Positions 23,849-31,518 are shown, counted from the first letter of the stretch. The stretch: 64,000 nucleotides of DNA from Pseudomonas sp. LBUM920 (GCF_003852315.1 NZ_CP027762.1:1345501-1409500), one strand, 5' to 3'. Notes: generated by a model not told the origin, from the letters alone. Translations and numbers: made by a program.

Positions 23849-24177
23849 TGAAAATCACACTGTACCAAGTGCTTTCTGACGAAAAGATCGAGGCGTCCGT
23901 GAAGGATGATGTGATCACCATCAATGGCGAGGCTATCGATCTGTCGGTCATCCCTGATGGCTTTAGACTTCCAGGTGGCGCCGTGGACAATGATTGGTTT
24001 GTCCCCGGAACTTACGTAGAGAGAGTTAACGGCCACTTTGAGTTGTTTCTGAGGTTTCCTGTTAAGTGGGATAGCCCGGACGTACTGCGAGCGCCAGAGA
24101 CACCAATCACCCTTGACGTGAAGAGCGGAAAGGTTCTTTTTCCCAACGTGGAGCCGGTCAAAAATGATCAACCTTGA
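23848..24177 (+). CDS. Small protein paired with fibre C
   Basis: A 109-residue protein overlapping the fibre C stop by one base. It begins MKITLYQVLSDEKIEASVKD, then ITINGEAIDLSVIPDGF and FELFLRFPVKWDSPDVLRAP. Layout and several positions match the gene behind fibre B (coupled start, ING/VNGE, W-F segment, FLRFPV/LFVPV). It is likely a fibre-cognate assembly factor. The A/T-rich composition matches the distal half of fibre C, so both probably moved together. Confidence 0.7.
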   Translation: MKITLYQVLSDEKIEASVKDDVITINGEAIDLSVIPDGFRLPGGAVDNDWFVPGTYVERVNGHFELFLRFPVKWDSPDVLRAPETPITLDVKSGKVLFPNVEPVKNDQP

Positions 24178-24373
24178 TAAGCTGGAGCAGAAAAGGACCA
24201 CCGATGACATAACGCGTGACGAGGCATATGCCGACTCAGTGGCTTATATCCAGTCGACCGACTGGCAAGTGATAGCCAAGTACGAGCGCAATCGGTCTGT
24301 CCCTGCCGATGTCCAGGCAAAGCGCGAGGCCGCTCTCGACATTGTGACTGCCGAGACTATTCCCAAAACCTGA
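24164..24373 (+). CDS. Small XkdW-like protein, fibre C cassette
   Basis: A 69-residue protein overlapping the previous gene by fourteen bases, starting MINLDKLEQKRTTDDITRDE. The part YIQSTDWQVIAKYERNRSVP followed by DVQAKREAALDI resembles the end of XkdW/tail chaperone-like small proteins (S-DW-VI, then PxDVxAxRxA). It occupies the same place in cassette C as the 90-residue chaperone in cassette B, though the two sequences differ. Confidence 0.6.
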   Translation: MINLDKLEQKRTTDDITRDEAYADSVAYIQSTDWQVIAKYERNRSVPADVQAKREAALDIVTAETIPKT

Positions 24374-24429
24374 TTGCAACCTGTCCACCAATGCCCCCCT
24401 GAGCGGATTTTTATTGCCTGGAGAACGCA

Positions 24430-24855
24430 ATGCCAGTGACAGAACCCCGCGGTGTGCGTAATCGCAATCCCGGAAATATCGACTACAACCCAGCCAATCG
24501 ATGGCAAGGCCAGCTCAAACCTGACCCTGCCATCGAGAAGCGGTTTGCCCGATTCAACACGCCTGAGAACGGTATCCGCGCCATGGGTAAGTTACTGTTG
24601 GCCTACCAGCAAAAGCATGGGCTCAGAACAGTGAAAGCGATCATCGGCCGGTGGGCACCTGATGTTGAAAATGAGACGGCAGCATACGTCCATGCGGTGG
24701 AGGTCAGCAGCGGAACCCCGCCCGGTGCAGAGATCGACCTGACCAGGCCATCGGTGATGCGCGGGATCGTCAAGGCAATCATCTACCATGAGAATGGAGG
24801 GTATTCCTATACCGATGCAGTGTTGGCCGAAGGTGTGCGCAGGGCTTTGCTTTGA
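24430..24855 (+). CDS. Putative tailocin endolysin / peptidoglycan hydrolase
   Basis: A 141-residue protein beginning MPVTEPRGVRNRNPGNIDYN. The RG-(I/V)-RN-x-NPGNI start and FARFNTPENGIRAMGKLLLA mark a phage family often annotated as structural protein P5 or lytic transglycosylase-like; W-P-x-x-EN-T-x-Y-V in the middle and the AIIYHENGG segment are also typical. It would degrade peptidoglycan for release. There is no signal peptide, so it needs a holin, which is not visible in this window and may lie upstream. GCCTGGAGAACGC gives the ribosome binding site; a degenerate hairpin (about 24393-24412) precedes it. Confidence 0.65.
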   Translation: MPVTEPRGVRNRNPGNIDYNPANRWQGQLKPDPAIEKRFARFNTPENGIRAMGKLLLAYQQKHGLRTVKAIIGRWAPDVENETAAYVHAVEVSSGTPPGAEIDLTRPSVMRGIVKAIIYHENGGYSYTDAVLAEGVRRALL

Positions 24856-25368
24856 CGCGGCTGCAGAGATTGATCGGCCTGCTGCTAATGGTGCTGGCCA
24901 TGGCAGGCGCTGCAGCGATTGCCTGGCAACTTCAAGCCTGGCGCTACGGATTGCGACTCGAACGCCAATCAGCATCCCAGGCCGACGCACTCAGCCAGCA
25001 ACTTCAAAAACGGCGCTGCACCAACATCGACTCGAACAAACCAAACGCCTGACTCTGGAGCAACAACTCAGCGCCAGCGACCAACAACACAGCCATGAGT
25101 TAAGCGATGCCCAACGTGATCAGCTCGCCTGCGGCACCGTCTTGCCACTGCTGATCTACGGTTGTCAGTCATCCTCGACACCATCGATCCGTCCAATGGC
25201 TGCCCAATGCCTGCCCCTCCCACCCCCGGCAGTATGGTTCATGCAACCGCGCCAGCCGGACTTGACCCGGCGCATGCTCAGCGAATTATCGCCATCACCG
25301 ACGACGGCGATAACGCCCTGATCGCCTTACGTGCCTGCCAAGCGTACGTGCGCGCCGTCGGGCGTTAG
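24852..25368 (+). pseudogene. Rz-like inner-membrane spanin, broken by two frameshifts
   Basis: A TTG start overlaps the endolysin stop. The first frame gives an N-terminal membrane helix (LIGLLLMVLAMAGAAAIAW) and a helix up to ALSQQLQ, then runs off-frame at an A run (25006-25010). The next frame continues HQHRLEQTKRLTLEQQLSAS to DAQRDQ, and from about 25123 a third frame continues RLRHRLATADLRLSVILDTI and on to ACQAYVRAVGR. Read together they form one normal Rz of about 170 residues. Each switch equals loss of one base. Either the gene is dead, leaving outer-membrane disruption defective, or there are two sequence errors. Confidence 0.75.
25107..25321 (+). pseudogene. Rz1-like outer-membrane spanin lipoprotein, frameshifted
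   Basis: Embedded in the Rz gene in another frame, as usual. The ATG at 25107 starts MPNVIS, but after restoring one G near 25123 it would read on into LACGTVLPLLIYGC, a lipobox-like end of a signal peptide, followed by a proline-rich lipoprotein tail (PMAAQCLPLPPPAVW, RQPDLTRRMLSE) to the stop. In the present sequence the start and the lipobox are in different frames. The same single-base loss therefore breaks Rz and Rz1 together. Confidence 0.65.
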
Positions 25369-25449
25369 CATCTTGATCCAGTCTGTCGCTTGCGTGTGCG
25401 ATTTGCTCCTGTAGGGTAGGCAAATCCCCGCCTACTTCTGGAGTCGACC

Positions 25450-25950
25450 GTGAAGGAAATCACTCAACTGGCCGCTGAACTGGGTCGCCGTTTGCAGGTG
25501 CTTAACGCCCACGTCACCACTGCCGAGTCGTGCACCGGCGGCGGTATCGCCGAAGCCATCACGCGGATTCCGGGCAGTTCGGCCTGGTTCGAGGCGGGCT
25601 ATGTCACCTATTCCAACCGGCAGAAGACCCGGCAGCTGGGCGTACCGGAGAAGCTGTTCGGCAAAGTCGGCGCTGTCAGCCAGGAAGTGGTAGAGGCGAT
25701 GGTCCGTGGTGCACAGGAAAAAAGCCTGTCGCGCTTTGCCGTGGCGGTCAGCGGTGTTGCCGGGCCTGACGGTGGTTCGCCGGACAAACCGGTCGGCACC
25801 GTTTGGCTGGCTTTTGGCGTTGGCGAGGAGGTGACGGCCGAGCTTGCGCACTTCCCCGGCAACCGCGACGAGGTCCGCCGACAAACGGTAAAGGCCGCGC
25901 TTGAGGGCTTGTTGCGACGAGCTGCACTAGAAATAGAAAAACAGGGGTAG
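25450..25950 (+). CDS. cinA: CinA-family nicotinamide-nucleotide amidohydrolase (PncC)
   Basis: A 166-residue protein equal to the C-terminal CinA domain, which deamidates nicotinamide mononucleotide to nicotinate mononucleotide in NAD recycling. The motif TTAESCTGGGIAEAITRIPG carries the catalytic serine, and SGVAGPDGGSPDKPVGTVW is conserved. The start is GTG, with CTGGAG upstream. It lies directly upstream of recA as in other Pseudomonas, and marks the right border of the tailocin locus. The gap to the island (about 80 bases) holds a six-base-stem hairpin (25416-25435) and no visible attachment repeat. Confidence 0.92.
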   Translation: MKEITQLAAELGRRLQVLNAHVTTAESCTGGGIAEAITRIPGSSAWFEAGYVTYSNRQKTRQLGVPEKLFGKVGAVSQEVVEAMVRGAQEKSLSRFAVAVSGVAGPDGGSPDKPVGTVWLAFGVGEEVTAELAHFPGNRDEVRRQTVKAALEGLLRRAALEIEKQG

Positions 25951-25975
25951 GCGCTCTTCGATCTTTGTGGAACAA

Positions 25976-25995
25976 TACTGTCTACTTATACAGGT
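25976..25995 (+). promoter_or_regulatory. LexA (SOS) box upstream of recA
   Basis: TACTG-TCTACTTATA-CAGGT fits the gammaproteobacterial LexA operator with CTG and CAG ten bases apart. A TATACA -10-like element lies inside it, so LexA binding would cover the promoter. It stands 38 bases before the recA start. No similar box was seen before the tail genes in this window; their control region would be further left. Confidence 0.9.
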
Positions 25996-26033
25996 GTTGG
26001 CCGTCAGGCCTTATTGATTACGTGAGGACTTTA

Positions 26034-27092
26034 ATGGACGACAACAAGAAGAAAGCCTTGGCTGCGGCCCTGGGTCAGATCGAACGTCAATTCGGCAAGG
26101 GTGCCGTAATGCGTATGGGCGATCACGACCGTCAGGCGATCCCGGCTATTTCCACTGGCTCTCTGGGTCTGGATATCGCACTCGGCATTGGCGGCCTGCC
26201 AAAAGGCCGTATCGTTGAAATCTACGGCCCTGAATCTTCCGGTAAAACCACCCTGACCCTGTCGGTGATTGCCCAGGCGCAAAAAATGGGCGCCACCTGT
26301 GCGTTCGTCGACGCCGAGCACGCCCTGGATCCTGAATACGCCGGCAAACTGGGCGTCAACGTAGACGACCTGCTCGTTTCCCAGCCGGACACCGGTGAGC
26401 AAGCCCTGGAAATCACCGACATGCTGGTGCGCTCCAACGCCATCGACGTGATCGTGGTCGACTCCGTGGCAGCCCTGGTACCGAAAGCTGAAATCGAAGG
26501 CGAAATGGGCGACATGCACGTGGGCCTGCAAGCCCGCCTGATGTCCCAGGCGCTGCGTAAAATCACCGGTAACATCAAGAACGCCAACTGCTTGGTGATC
26601 TTCATCAACCAGATCCGTATGAAGATCGGCGTGATGTTCGGCAGCCCGGAAACCACCACTGGTGGTAACGCGTTGAAGTTCTACGCTTCGGTCCGTCTGG
26701 ACATCCGTCGTACTGGCGCGGTGAAGGAAGGTGACGAGGTTGTCGGCAGTGAAACCCGCGTTAAAGTCGTGAAGAACAAAGTGGCTCCGCCTTTCCGTCA
26801 GGCTGAGTTCCAGATTCTCTACGGCAAGGGTATCTACCTGAACGGCGAGATGATCGACCTGGGCGTGTTGCACGGTTTCGTCGAGAAGTCCGGCGCCTGG
26901 TATGCCTACAACGGCAGCAAGATTGGTCAGGGCAAGGCCAACTCGGCCAAGTTCCTGGCAGACAACCCGGATATCGCCGCCACGCTCGAGAAGCAGATTC
27001 GCGACAAGTTGCTGACCGCAGCGCCAGACGTGAAAGCTGCTGCCAATCGCGAGCCGGTGGAAGAAGTCGAAGAAGCTGATACTGACATCTGA
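26034..27092 (+). CDS. recA: Recombinase A
   Basis: A 352-residue RecA. It has Walker A GPESSGKT at residues 65-72, the L1/L2 DNA-binding loops around EIEGEMGDMHVGLQARLMSQ and MFGSPETTTGGNALKFYAS, and an acidic C-terminal tail (EPVEEVEEADTDI). RecA performs strand exchange and, as filament on single-stranded DNA, triggers LexA self-cleavage and that of tailocin repressors such as PrtR. The ATG was chosen by homology (MDDNKKKALAAALGQIERQF); the longer frame upstream crosses the LexA box. recX follows after eight bases. Confidence 0.99.
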   Translation: MDDNKKKALAAALGQIERQFGKGAVMRMGDHDRQAIPAISTGSLGLDIALGIGGLPKGRIVEIYGPESSGKTTLTLSVIAQAQKMGATCAFVDAEHALDPEYAGKLGVNVDDLLVSQPDTGEQALEITDMLVRSNAIDVIVVDSVAALVPKAEIEGEMGDMHVGLQARLMSQALRKITGNIKNANCLVIFINQIRMKIGVMFGSPETTTGGNALKFYASVRLDIRRTGAVKEGDEVVGSETRVKVVKNKVAPPFRQAEFQILYGKGIYLNGEMIDLGVLHGFVEKSGAWYAYNGSKIGQGKANSAKFLADNPDIAATLEKQIRDKLLTAAPDVKAAANREPVEEVEEADTDI

Positions 27093-27100
27093 AGCAAACG

Positions 27101-27568
27101 ATGACTGTTGTACTGGATACACTCGTCGCCGTTCGGCGCACTGCGATGGACCTGCTCGCTCGACGCGAGCATGGTCGAGTCGAGTTGACGCGTAAACTGC
27201 GTCAGCGCGGCGCAGAGCCCGAGATGATCGAAACTGCCCTCGACCGCTTAACGGAAGAAGGGCTTCTGTCGGAAGCGCGTTACCTGGAAAGCTTTGTCTC
27301 CTACCGCGCACGCTCCGGCTACGGCCCGACGCGAATTCGCGAAGAGCTGAGCCAGCGCGGCCTGCAACGCGCTGATATCGACCTCGCCCTGCGTGAGTGC
27401 GGTATCAGTTGGCAGTCGCACTTGGAAGATACTTGGCGCCGCAAGTTTGCCGGCCATCTTCCGATTGATGCCAGGGAGCGTGCTAAGCAAGGTCGCTTCC
27501 TGAGTTATCGCGGGTTTTCGATGGACATGATCAGCCGCCTGCTAAGCGGCCGAGACATGGAAGACTGA
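27101..27568 (+). CDS. recX: RecA regulatory protein RecX
   Basis: A 155-residue, strongly basic, helical protein with RecX repeats (ARREHGRVELTRKLRQRGAE, YRARSGYGPTRIREELSQRG, KFAGHLPIDARERAKQGRFL). RecX binds the RecA filament groove and limits its activity. It is eight bases behind recA, so both are co-transcribed and SOS-controlled. Transcription would run into the terminator hairpin at 27716. Confidence 0.95.
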   Translation: MTVVLDTLVAVRRTAMDLLARREHGRVELTRKLRQRGAEPEMIETALDRLTEEGLLSEARYLESFVSYRARSGYGPTRIREELSQRGLQRADIDLALRECGISWQSHLEDTWRRKFAGHLPIDARERAKQGRFLSYRGFSMDMISRLLSGRDMED

Positions 27569-27593
27569 GCTTTCGAGCTGCTGAAATTTAGAA

Positions 27594-27680
27594 TGTAGGC
27601 GCTGGCTTGACTGCGACGCGGACACTTCGGTTTCCCAGTAGGATCGCGATGATGCCATCGCAGGCAAGCCAGCTCCCACA
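27594..27680. repeat. Degenerate REPIN after recX
   Basis: The right half ATGCCATCGCAGGCAAGCCA followed by GCTCCCACAT is intact; the left half (GTAGGCGCTGGCTTGACTGC) has several changes. It lies between convergent genes. It is of the same subtype as the element inside the tail operon. Confidence 0.7.
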
Positions 27681-27715
27681 TCGGATCTGCTGTACCTCAT
27701 CGAACTCGGTAAATT

Positions 27716-27753
27716 AAAAAGGCCCACTATGAAAATAGTGGGCCTTTTTTTTT
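27716..27753. terminator. Bidirectional terminator between recX and the LOG-family gene
   Basis: GGCCCACTAT and ATAGTGGGCC form a perfect ten-base stem with a GAAA loop. It is flanked by A5 on the left and T9 on the right, so it can stop transcription from both convergent genes. Confidence 0.95.
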
Positions 27754-27765
27754 GCCTTCAAAAAA

Positions 27766-28878
27766 TCATGCTGGCTCGGGCGTTACCCGCTGCTGCGCTT
27801 TCCCCTGAGCCTGTGCCCAGTTTTCCGGCAAGTTGATGTAATCCACCAACTCTCGCAGTCGGCCTTGATCGCGGCCATTGAAGTTGAACACCAAGCGCGT
27901 TAAATGGCTGAACCTCGGCTCATCGTGTTCCTCGCCGGTATAGGCAAGCTGCTGGAATTCACCACTCAGCCGCAGGCTGGCAAACTCGCTTTGCAAATGG
28001 GCCAGCGCCCGTTCACTGAGCGGATGGTTCATGCGCACCACAAATTCACGTTTCAACCAGCGCGTGGAGTGGAAGTTGGCATAGAACTGGTTAATTTCGT
28101 CCACTGCTGCTTCAGCATTGTGTACCAGTCGGACCAGCTTGAGGTCAGTGGGCAGGATATAGCGATTGGCTTCCAGTTGGCTGCGGATAAAGTCCAGAGC
28201 CCCTTGCCAAAAGCCGCCGCCTGGAGCATCCAGCAGTACCACTGGCACCAGTGGGCTTTTGCCGGTCTGGATCAGGGTGAGCACTTCAAGCGCTTCATCC
28301 AGGGTGCCGAACCCGCCAGGGCACAACACCAGCGCATCGGCTTCCTTGACGAAAAACAGCTTGCGGGTGAAGAAGAAGTGGAAGGACAGCAGGTTCTCGG
28401 TGCCATCGATGGTCGGGTTGGCGTGCTGCTCAAACGGCAGGGTAATGTTGAACCCCAGGCTGTGCTCCAGGCCGGCGCCTTCGTGGGCTGCCGCCATGAT
28501 GCCGCCGCCACCGCCGGTGATCACCATAAGGTCCGATTGCGCCAGCTGGGCGCCGACTTCCCGGGCCAAGGCATACAAAGGGCTTTCAACCGGTGTGCGC
28601 GCCGAGCCGAACACGGTCACCTTGCGGCGGTCCTTGAACTGTTCGAGCACGCGGAAGGCATTGTCCAGCTCGCGGATCGCCTGCAAGGTGATTTTGGCGT
28701 TCCAACGGTTGCGGTCGTCCTGGGCCATGCGCAGAACGGTGAGGATCATGTCGCGATAAAGGGGAATGTTCGGGCTGCTGGGCGCGACCAGCTGGAGTTG
28801 CGCGTCGACCTGCTGAGTGAGGTCGGTCCCGTGTTCTTCAAAATGACGGAGCAGGCGGTCATTCGATTCGTAAGGCAT
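27766..28878 (-). CDS. LOG-family (TIGR00730-type) nucleotide-processing protein
   Basis: A 370-residue protein with a Rossmann-type LOG core at about residues 85-255: VTVFGSARTP, ITGGGGGIMAAAHEGA and the family signature PGGFGTLDEALEVLTL. Such enzymes hydrolyse nucleoside monophosphates to a base and ribose 5-phosphate (PpnN in E. coli) or release cytokinin bases. It is longer than simple LOG proteins (about 190) and shorter than PpnN (454); the N-terminal 80 residues are helical and the C-terminal 110 have no recognised domain. Substrate is unknown. Confidence 0.85.
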   Translation of the reverse strand: MPYESNDRLLRHFEEHGTDLTQQVDAQLQLVAPSSPNIPLYRDMILTVLRMAQDDRNRWNAKITLQAIRELDNAFRVLEQFKDRRKVTVFGSARTPVESPLYALAREVGAQLAQSDLMVITGGGGGIMAAAHEGAGLEHSLGFNITLPFEQHANPTIDGTENLLSFHFFFTRKLFFVKEADALVLCPGGFGTLDEALEVLTLIQTGKSPLVPVVLLDAPGGGFWQGALDFIRSQLEANRYILPTDLKLVRLVHNAEAAVDEINQFYANFHSTRWLKREFVVRMNHPLSERALAHLQSEFASLRLSGEFQQLAYTGEEHDEPRFSHLTRLVFNFNGRDQGRLRELVDYINLPENWAQAQGKAQQRVTPEPA

Positions 28879-29256
28879 TCAACTTCTCCTTCTTCACAGA
28901 ACCTGGGCCCTCGGCGAGGTATTCGTCCGCGGCCACGACACTGCATGTGTCGCTGCACGCCAGGGGCATTGCACGGTGTGCACCGAGCGGCAAAGCGGGC
29001 TCTGTATGTTCCTTGTGATTTGGAAACCTTTGCACTGCAAGTCGCAGGAGGGCAACCCTCTTTTGCCCTGAAAATGTTACAGAACGGCGTGGAAAATGCG
29101 CGGAGCAGGCTGTCGGGATGACTTGATCATGAGCCGAAAAACCCTTGGCTGGCAACCGGTTATTGGCCGCACATCAAGCAGTTTAGTTGTTGGCAAGCAA
29201 AGACAGCGAGGGATGTGCGCGCCACAGGACAGCAGCGCGCGACGGTGGAGCAATCG
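28879..29256. other. Intergenic stretch without a supported gene
   Basis: About 380 bases lie between the start of the LOG-family gene and the stop of the next gene on the same strand. A short inverted repeat AGGGCAA/TTGCCCT (about 29056-29080) is visible. Short frames on both strands lack ribosome binding sites and protein-like composition. It presumably holds the promoter of the LOG-family gene and a terminator of the gene to its right, but I cannot place them. Confidence 0.5.
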
Positions 29257-29697
29257 TTACTTTTTCTTCTTCGCTGCAGCAGGTGCCGGGCAATCGGCTT
29301 CGACAAACTTGACCGACGCCACCGGGCGGTTGGTCTTGTTCTCGGAGATGTCATAGCGCATCACAGCGCCCTTGGCCATCAACTCGCGGTAACCCTTGTT
29401 CAGGCACACGCTTTGACCCAGCTGGAAATACACGGCCTTGGGGTTGGCGCGCATCTGTTCGGCCCGGTCAGGTTGCACGCTGAGGTGATCGATCAGTTGC
29501 ATGCCTTCAACGGTGTAGGCCACTTCCAGGGTTTTTTCATCGATTTCCCGGGGCAGGTCCTTGTTGCTTTCGGCCGCGACGCTTTGCAGCTTCCTGTTCA
29601 TTTGGGCCTCCAGCAGCGAGGCCGCGTGGGCGCCCATGGGCAATACCAGCGCAAGGGCGACGGATGGGGCAACAAGACGCAGCATGGAACGCAGCAT
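29257..29697 (-). CDS. Quorum-sensing-regulated virulence factor family protein (PA3611-like)
   Basis: A 146-residue exported protein. Residues 1-25 are a cleavable signal peptide (MLRSMLRLVAPSVALALVLP, ending AHAA). The mature part (LLEAQMNRKLQSVAAESNKD; KAVYFQLGQSVCLNKGYREL) has two cysteines likely to form a disulfide, and a Lys-rich end. It fits the PA3611 family, known from a P. aeruginosa structure and listed as quorum-sensing regulated; its molecular role is not known. Location near recA also matches PA3611. Confidence 0.65.
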   Translation of the reverse strand: MLRSMLRLVAPSVALALVLPMGAHAASLLEAQMNRKLQSVAAESNKDLPREIDEKTLEVAYTVEGMQLIDHLSVQPDRAEQMRANPKAVYFQLGQSVCLNKGYRELMAKGAVMRYDISENKTNRPVASVKFVEADCPAPAAAKKKK

Positions 29698-29895
29698 GAA
29701 AATCTCCTGATTCGGTTACTGGTGCATAGACCAGCCACTGCGCTGTGCGTTCAGTGGCGCGCAATTATAGGTGAGCGCCTGCCACTACAGCCAGGCGTAT
29801 CGCTCAGAAGTGCCGGCGGCTCTGCTAAACTGCCGCCACTTAAGCCTGTCTCGAGTTCCCCCAGTGTCGATTTTCCCTTCTACGGGTTACGCCCG

Positions 29896-30615
29896 ATGAG
29901 CCATGCCGTTTCCCGTTTGCGTACCCAACGGCTGGCGCGGGCCGTGCGCCCGTTCCTCAACCGTGGTTCGCGCGCCGAGCGTTGCCCCGGCTGCCGGGTG
30001 ATTCCCGAATATTGCCTGTGTGCCTGGCGGCCGCAGGTAGAAGCGCGCTCGGCAATGTGCCTGCTGATGCACGATGTTGAACCGATGAAGCCGAGCAACA
30101 CCGGCTGGCTGATCGCTGATGTGATTGACGACACCACCGCGTTTGCCTGGTCGCGCACCGAGGTCGATCCCGCGTTGCTGACCTTGCTGGCCGACCCGCA
30201 GTGGCAACCCTATATCGTGTTTCCCGGCGAATTCGTCGCGCCAGAGCGGGTGGTCAGTGAGGTGAACGTGGAGGAGGGCAAGCGCCCGTTGTTCATCCTG
30301 CTGGACGGTACCTGGAGCGAAGCGCGCAAGATGTTCCGCAAGAGCCCCTACCTGGAACACTTGCCCGTGTTGAGCCTGGCGCCTGAACAGCTGTCGCGCT
30401 ACAAGCTGCGTCGCTCCAAGCGGGATGATCATTTTTGCACTGCCGAAGTCGCCGCGCTGTGCCTGGAGCTGGCAAGCGATCAAGCGGCCAGTGAAGTGCT
30501 GGATGCTTACCTCGACGTATTCAGCACCCATTACCTGGCGGCCAAGTTCCTGTTGCCGCTGGACCCGGCGGACAGCGTTCATGCGCGCCTCTCGCCCCAC
30601 GTCCCGGCAGTATGA
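29896..30615 (+). CDS. DTW-domain tRNA-uridine aminocarboxypropyltransferase
   Basis: A 239-residue protein of the DTW family (TapT/YfiP type), which adds a 3-amino-3-carboxypropyl group from SAM to uridine in tRNA. Cys-rich start ERCPGCRVIPEYCLCAWRP (zinc site), HDVEPMKPSNTG, and LLDGTWSEARKMFRKSPYL, with the D-x-T-W signature present as DGTW. The chosen ATG is homologous to family members; the longer frame upstream covers the divergent promoter region. The 198 bases before it are shared with the gene on the other strand. Confidence 0.85.
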   Translation: MSHAVSRLRTQRLARAVRPFLNRGSRAERCPGCRVIPEYCLCAWRPQVEARSAMCLLMHDVEPMKPSNTGWLIADVIDDTTAFAWSRTEVDPALLTLLADPQWQPYIVFPGEFVAPERVVSEVNVEEGKRPLFILLDGTWSEARKMFRKSPYLEHLPVLSLAPEQLSRYKLRRSKRDDHFCTAEVAALCLELASDQAASEVLDAYLDVFSTHYLAAKFLLPLDPADSVHARLSPHVPAV

Positions 30616-30867
30616 CCAGACGACGTTTGCATGATGGCACTGCAAACCTGCAACTCGCTAAAATGCCCACGGGCGTAGTGCTTGACCCCCCAGGCTACGC
30701 TGGGCATGCTGGGCGCCGATTGGGGCGTAACCGTGAATTTTCAGCGTCGTTGCAGGTGTTTTTGACGCTGAGCCTGCCCCGTGGCGATGGCTGCCTGGCC
30801 GTTGCCTTGTGTACTGGCGAACCCTGAACCCGTCAGGGCTGCCATAAAAAACAGGATCATTTAATCA

Positions 30868-31518
30868 ATGGCCACATACGAAATCCTGATAGCCGATGAC
30901 CACCCGCTGTTTCGCAGTGCGCTGCATCAGGCGGTAACCCTGGGGCTTGGCCCGGACGTGCGGTTGGTTGAAGTGGCCAGCATTGCCGAGCTGGAAGCAC
31001 GACTCACCGAAAAATCCGACTGGGACCTGGTGCTGCTCGACCTGAACATGCCCGGTGCCTACGGTTTTTCCGGGCTTGTGCTGTTACGCGGGCAATACCC
31101 GCAGATCCCGGTGGTGATGGTCTCGGCCCAGGAAGAAGCTGACGTGGTGGTGCGCTCCAAGGAGTTTGGCGCCAGCGGTTTCATTCCCAAGTCCAGTTCA
31201 ATGGAAGCGATCCAGAAAGCCGTGCGCACCGTGCTTGACGGCGATGTGTCCTGGCCGCCGCAAGCGTTTGAAGAAATCAACGTGTCCGACGAAGCCAAGG
31301 CTGCCCGTGATGGCCTCGCCAGCCTGACGCCCCAGCAATTTCGGGTGTTGACCATGGTCTGCGAAGGTCTGCTGAACAAGCAGATTGCTTACGAATTGAG
31401 CGTGTCCGAAGCGACCATCAAGGCCCACGTGACGGCGATTTTCCGCAAGCTGGGCGTGCGCACGCGCACTCAGGCGGCGCTGCTCTTGCAACAACTTGAG
31501 TCAATTTCGCAGCACTAA
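30868..31518 (+). CDS. erdR: LuxR-type response regulator ErdR
   Basis: A 216-residue response regulator: receiver domain residues 1-125 with ADDHPLFRSAL, phospho-acceptor Asp in LVLLDLNMPG and the conserved Lys in IPKSSS; LuxR/NarL helix-turn-helix from residue 150 (LTPQQFRVLTMVCEGLLNKQ, then IAYELSVSEATIKAHV). Length, sequence and place next to dgkA match P. aeruginosa ErdR (PA3604), a regulator of ethanol oxidation genes. GGATCA precedes the ATG; the 250 bases upstream hold no gene I can support. Confidence 0.85.
   Translation: MATYEILIADDHPLFRSALHQAVTLGLGPDVRLVEVASIAELEARLTEKSDWDLVLLDLNMPGAYGFSGLVLLRGQYPQIPVVMVSAQEEADVVVRSKEFGASGFIPKSSSMEAIQKAVRTVLDGDVSWPPQAFEEINVSDEAKAARDGLASLTPQQFRVLTMVCEGLLNKQIAYELSVSEATIKAHVTAIFRKLGVRTRTQAALLLQQLESISQH

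Noticed and set aside
25369..25449. Search for a prophage attachment repeat at the cinA border
   Set aside because: Only a short hairpin is visible. The left border is outside the window, so no direct repeat can be tested; tailocin islands here typically lack integrases.
28879..29256. Possible small RNA gene between the LOG-family gene and its neighbour
   Set aside because: There is no clear promoter plus terminator pair, only a weak inverted repeat; the evidence is too thin to list an RNA gene.
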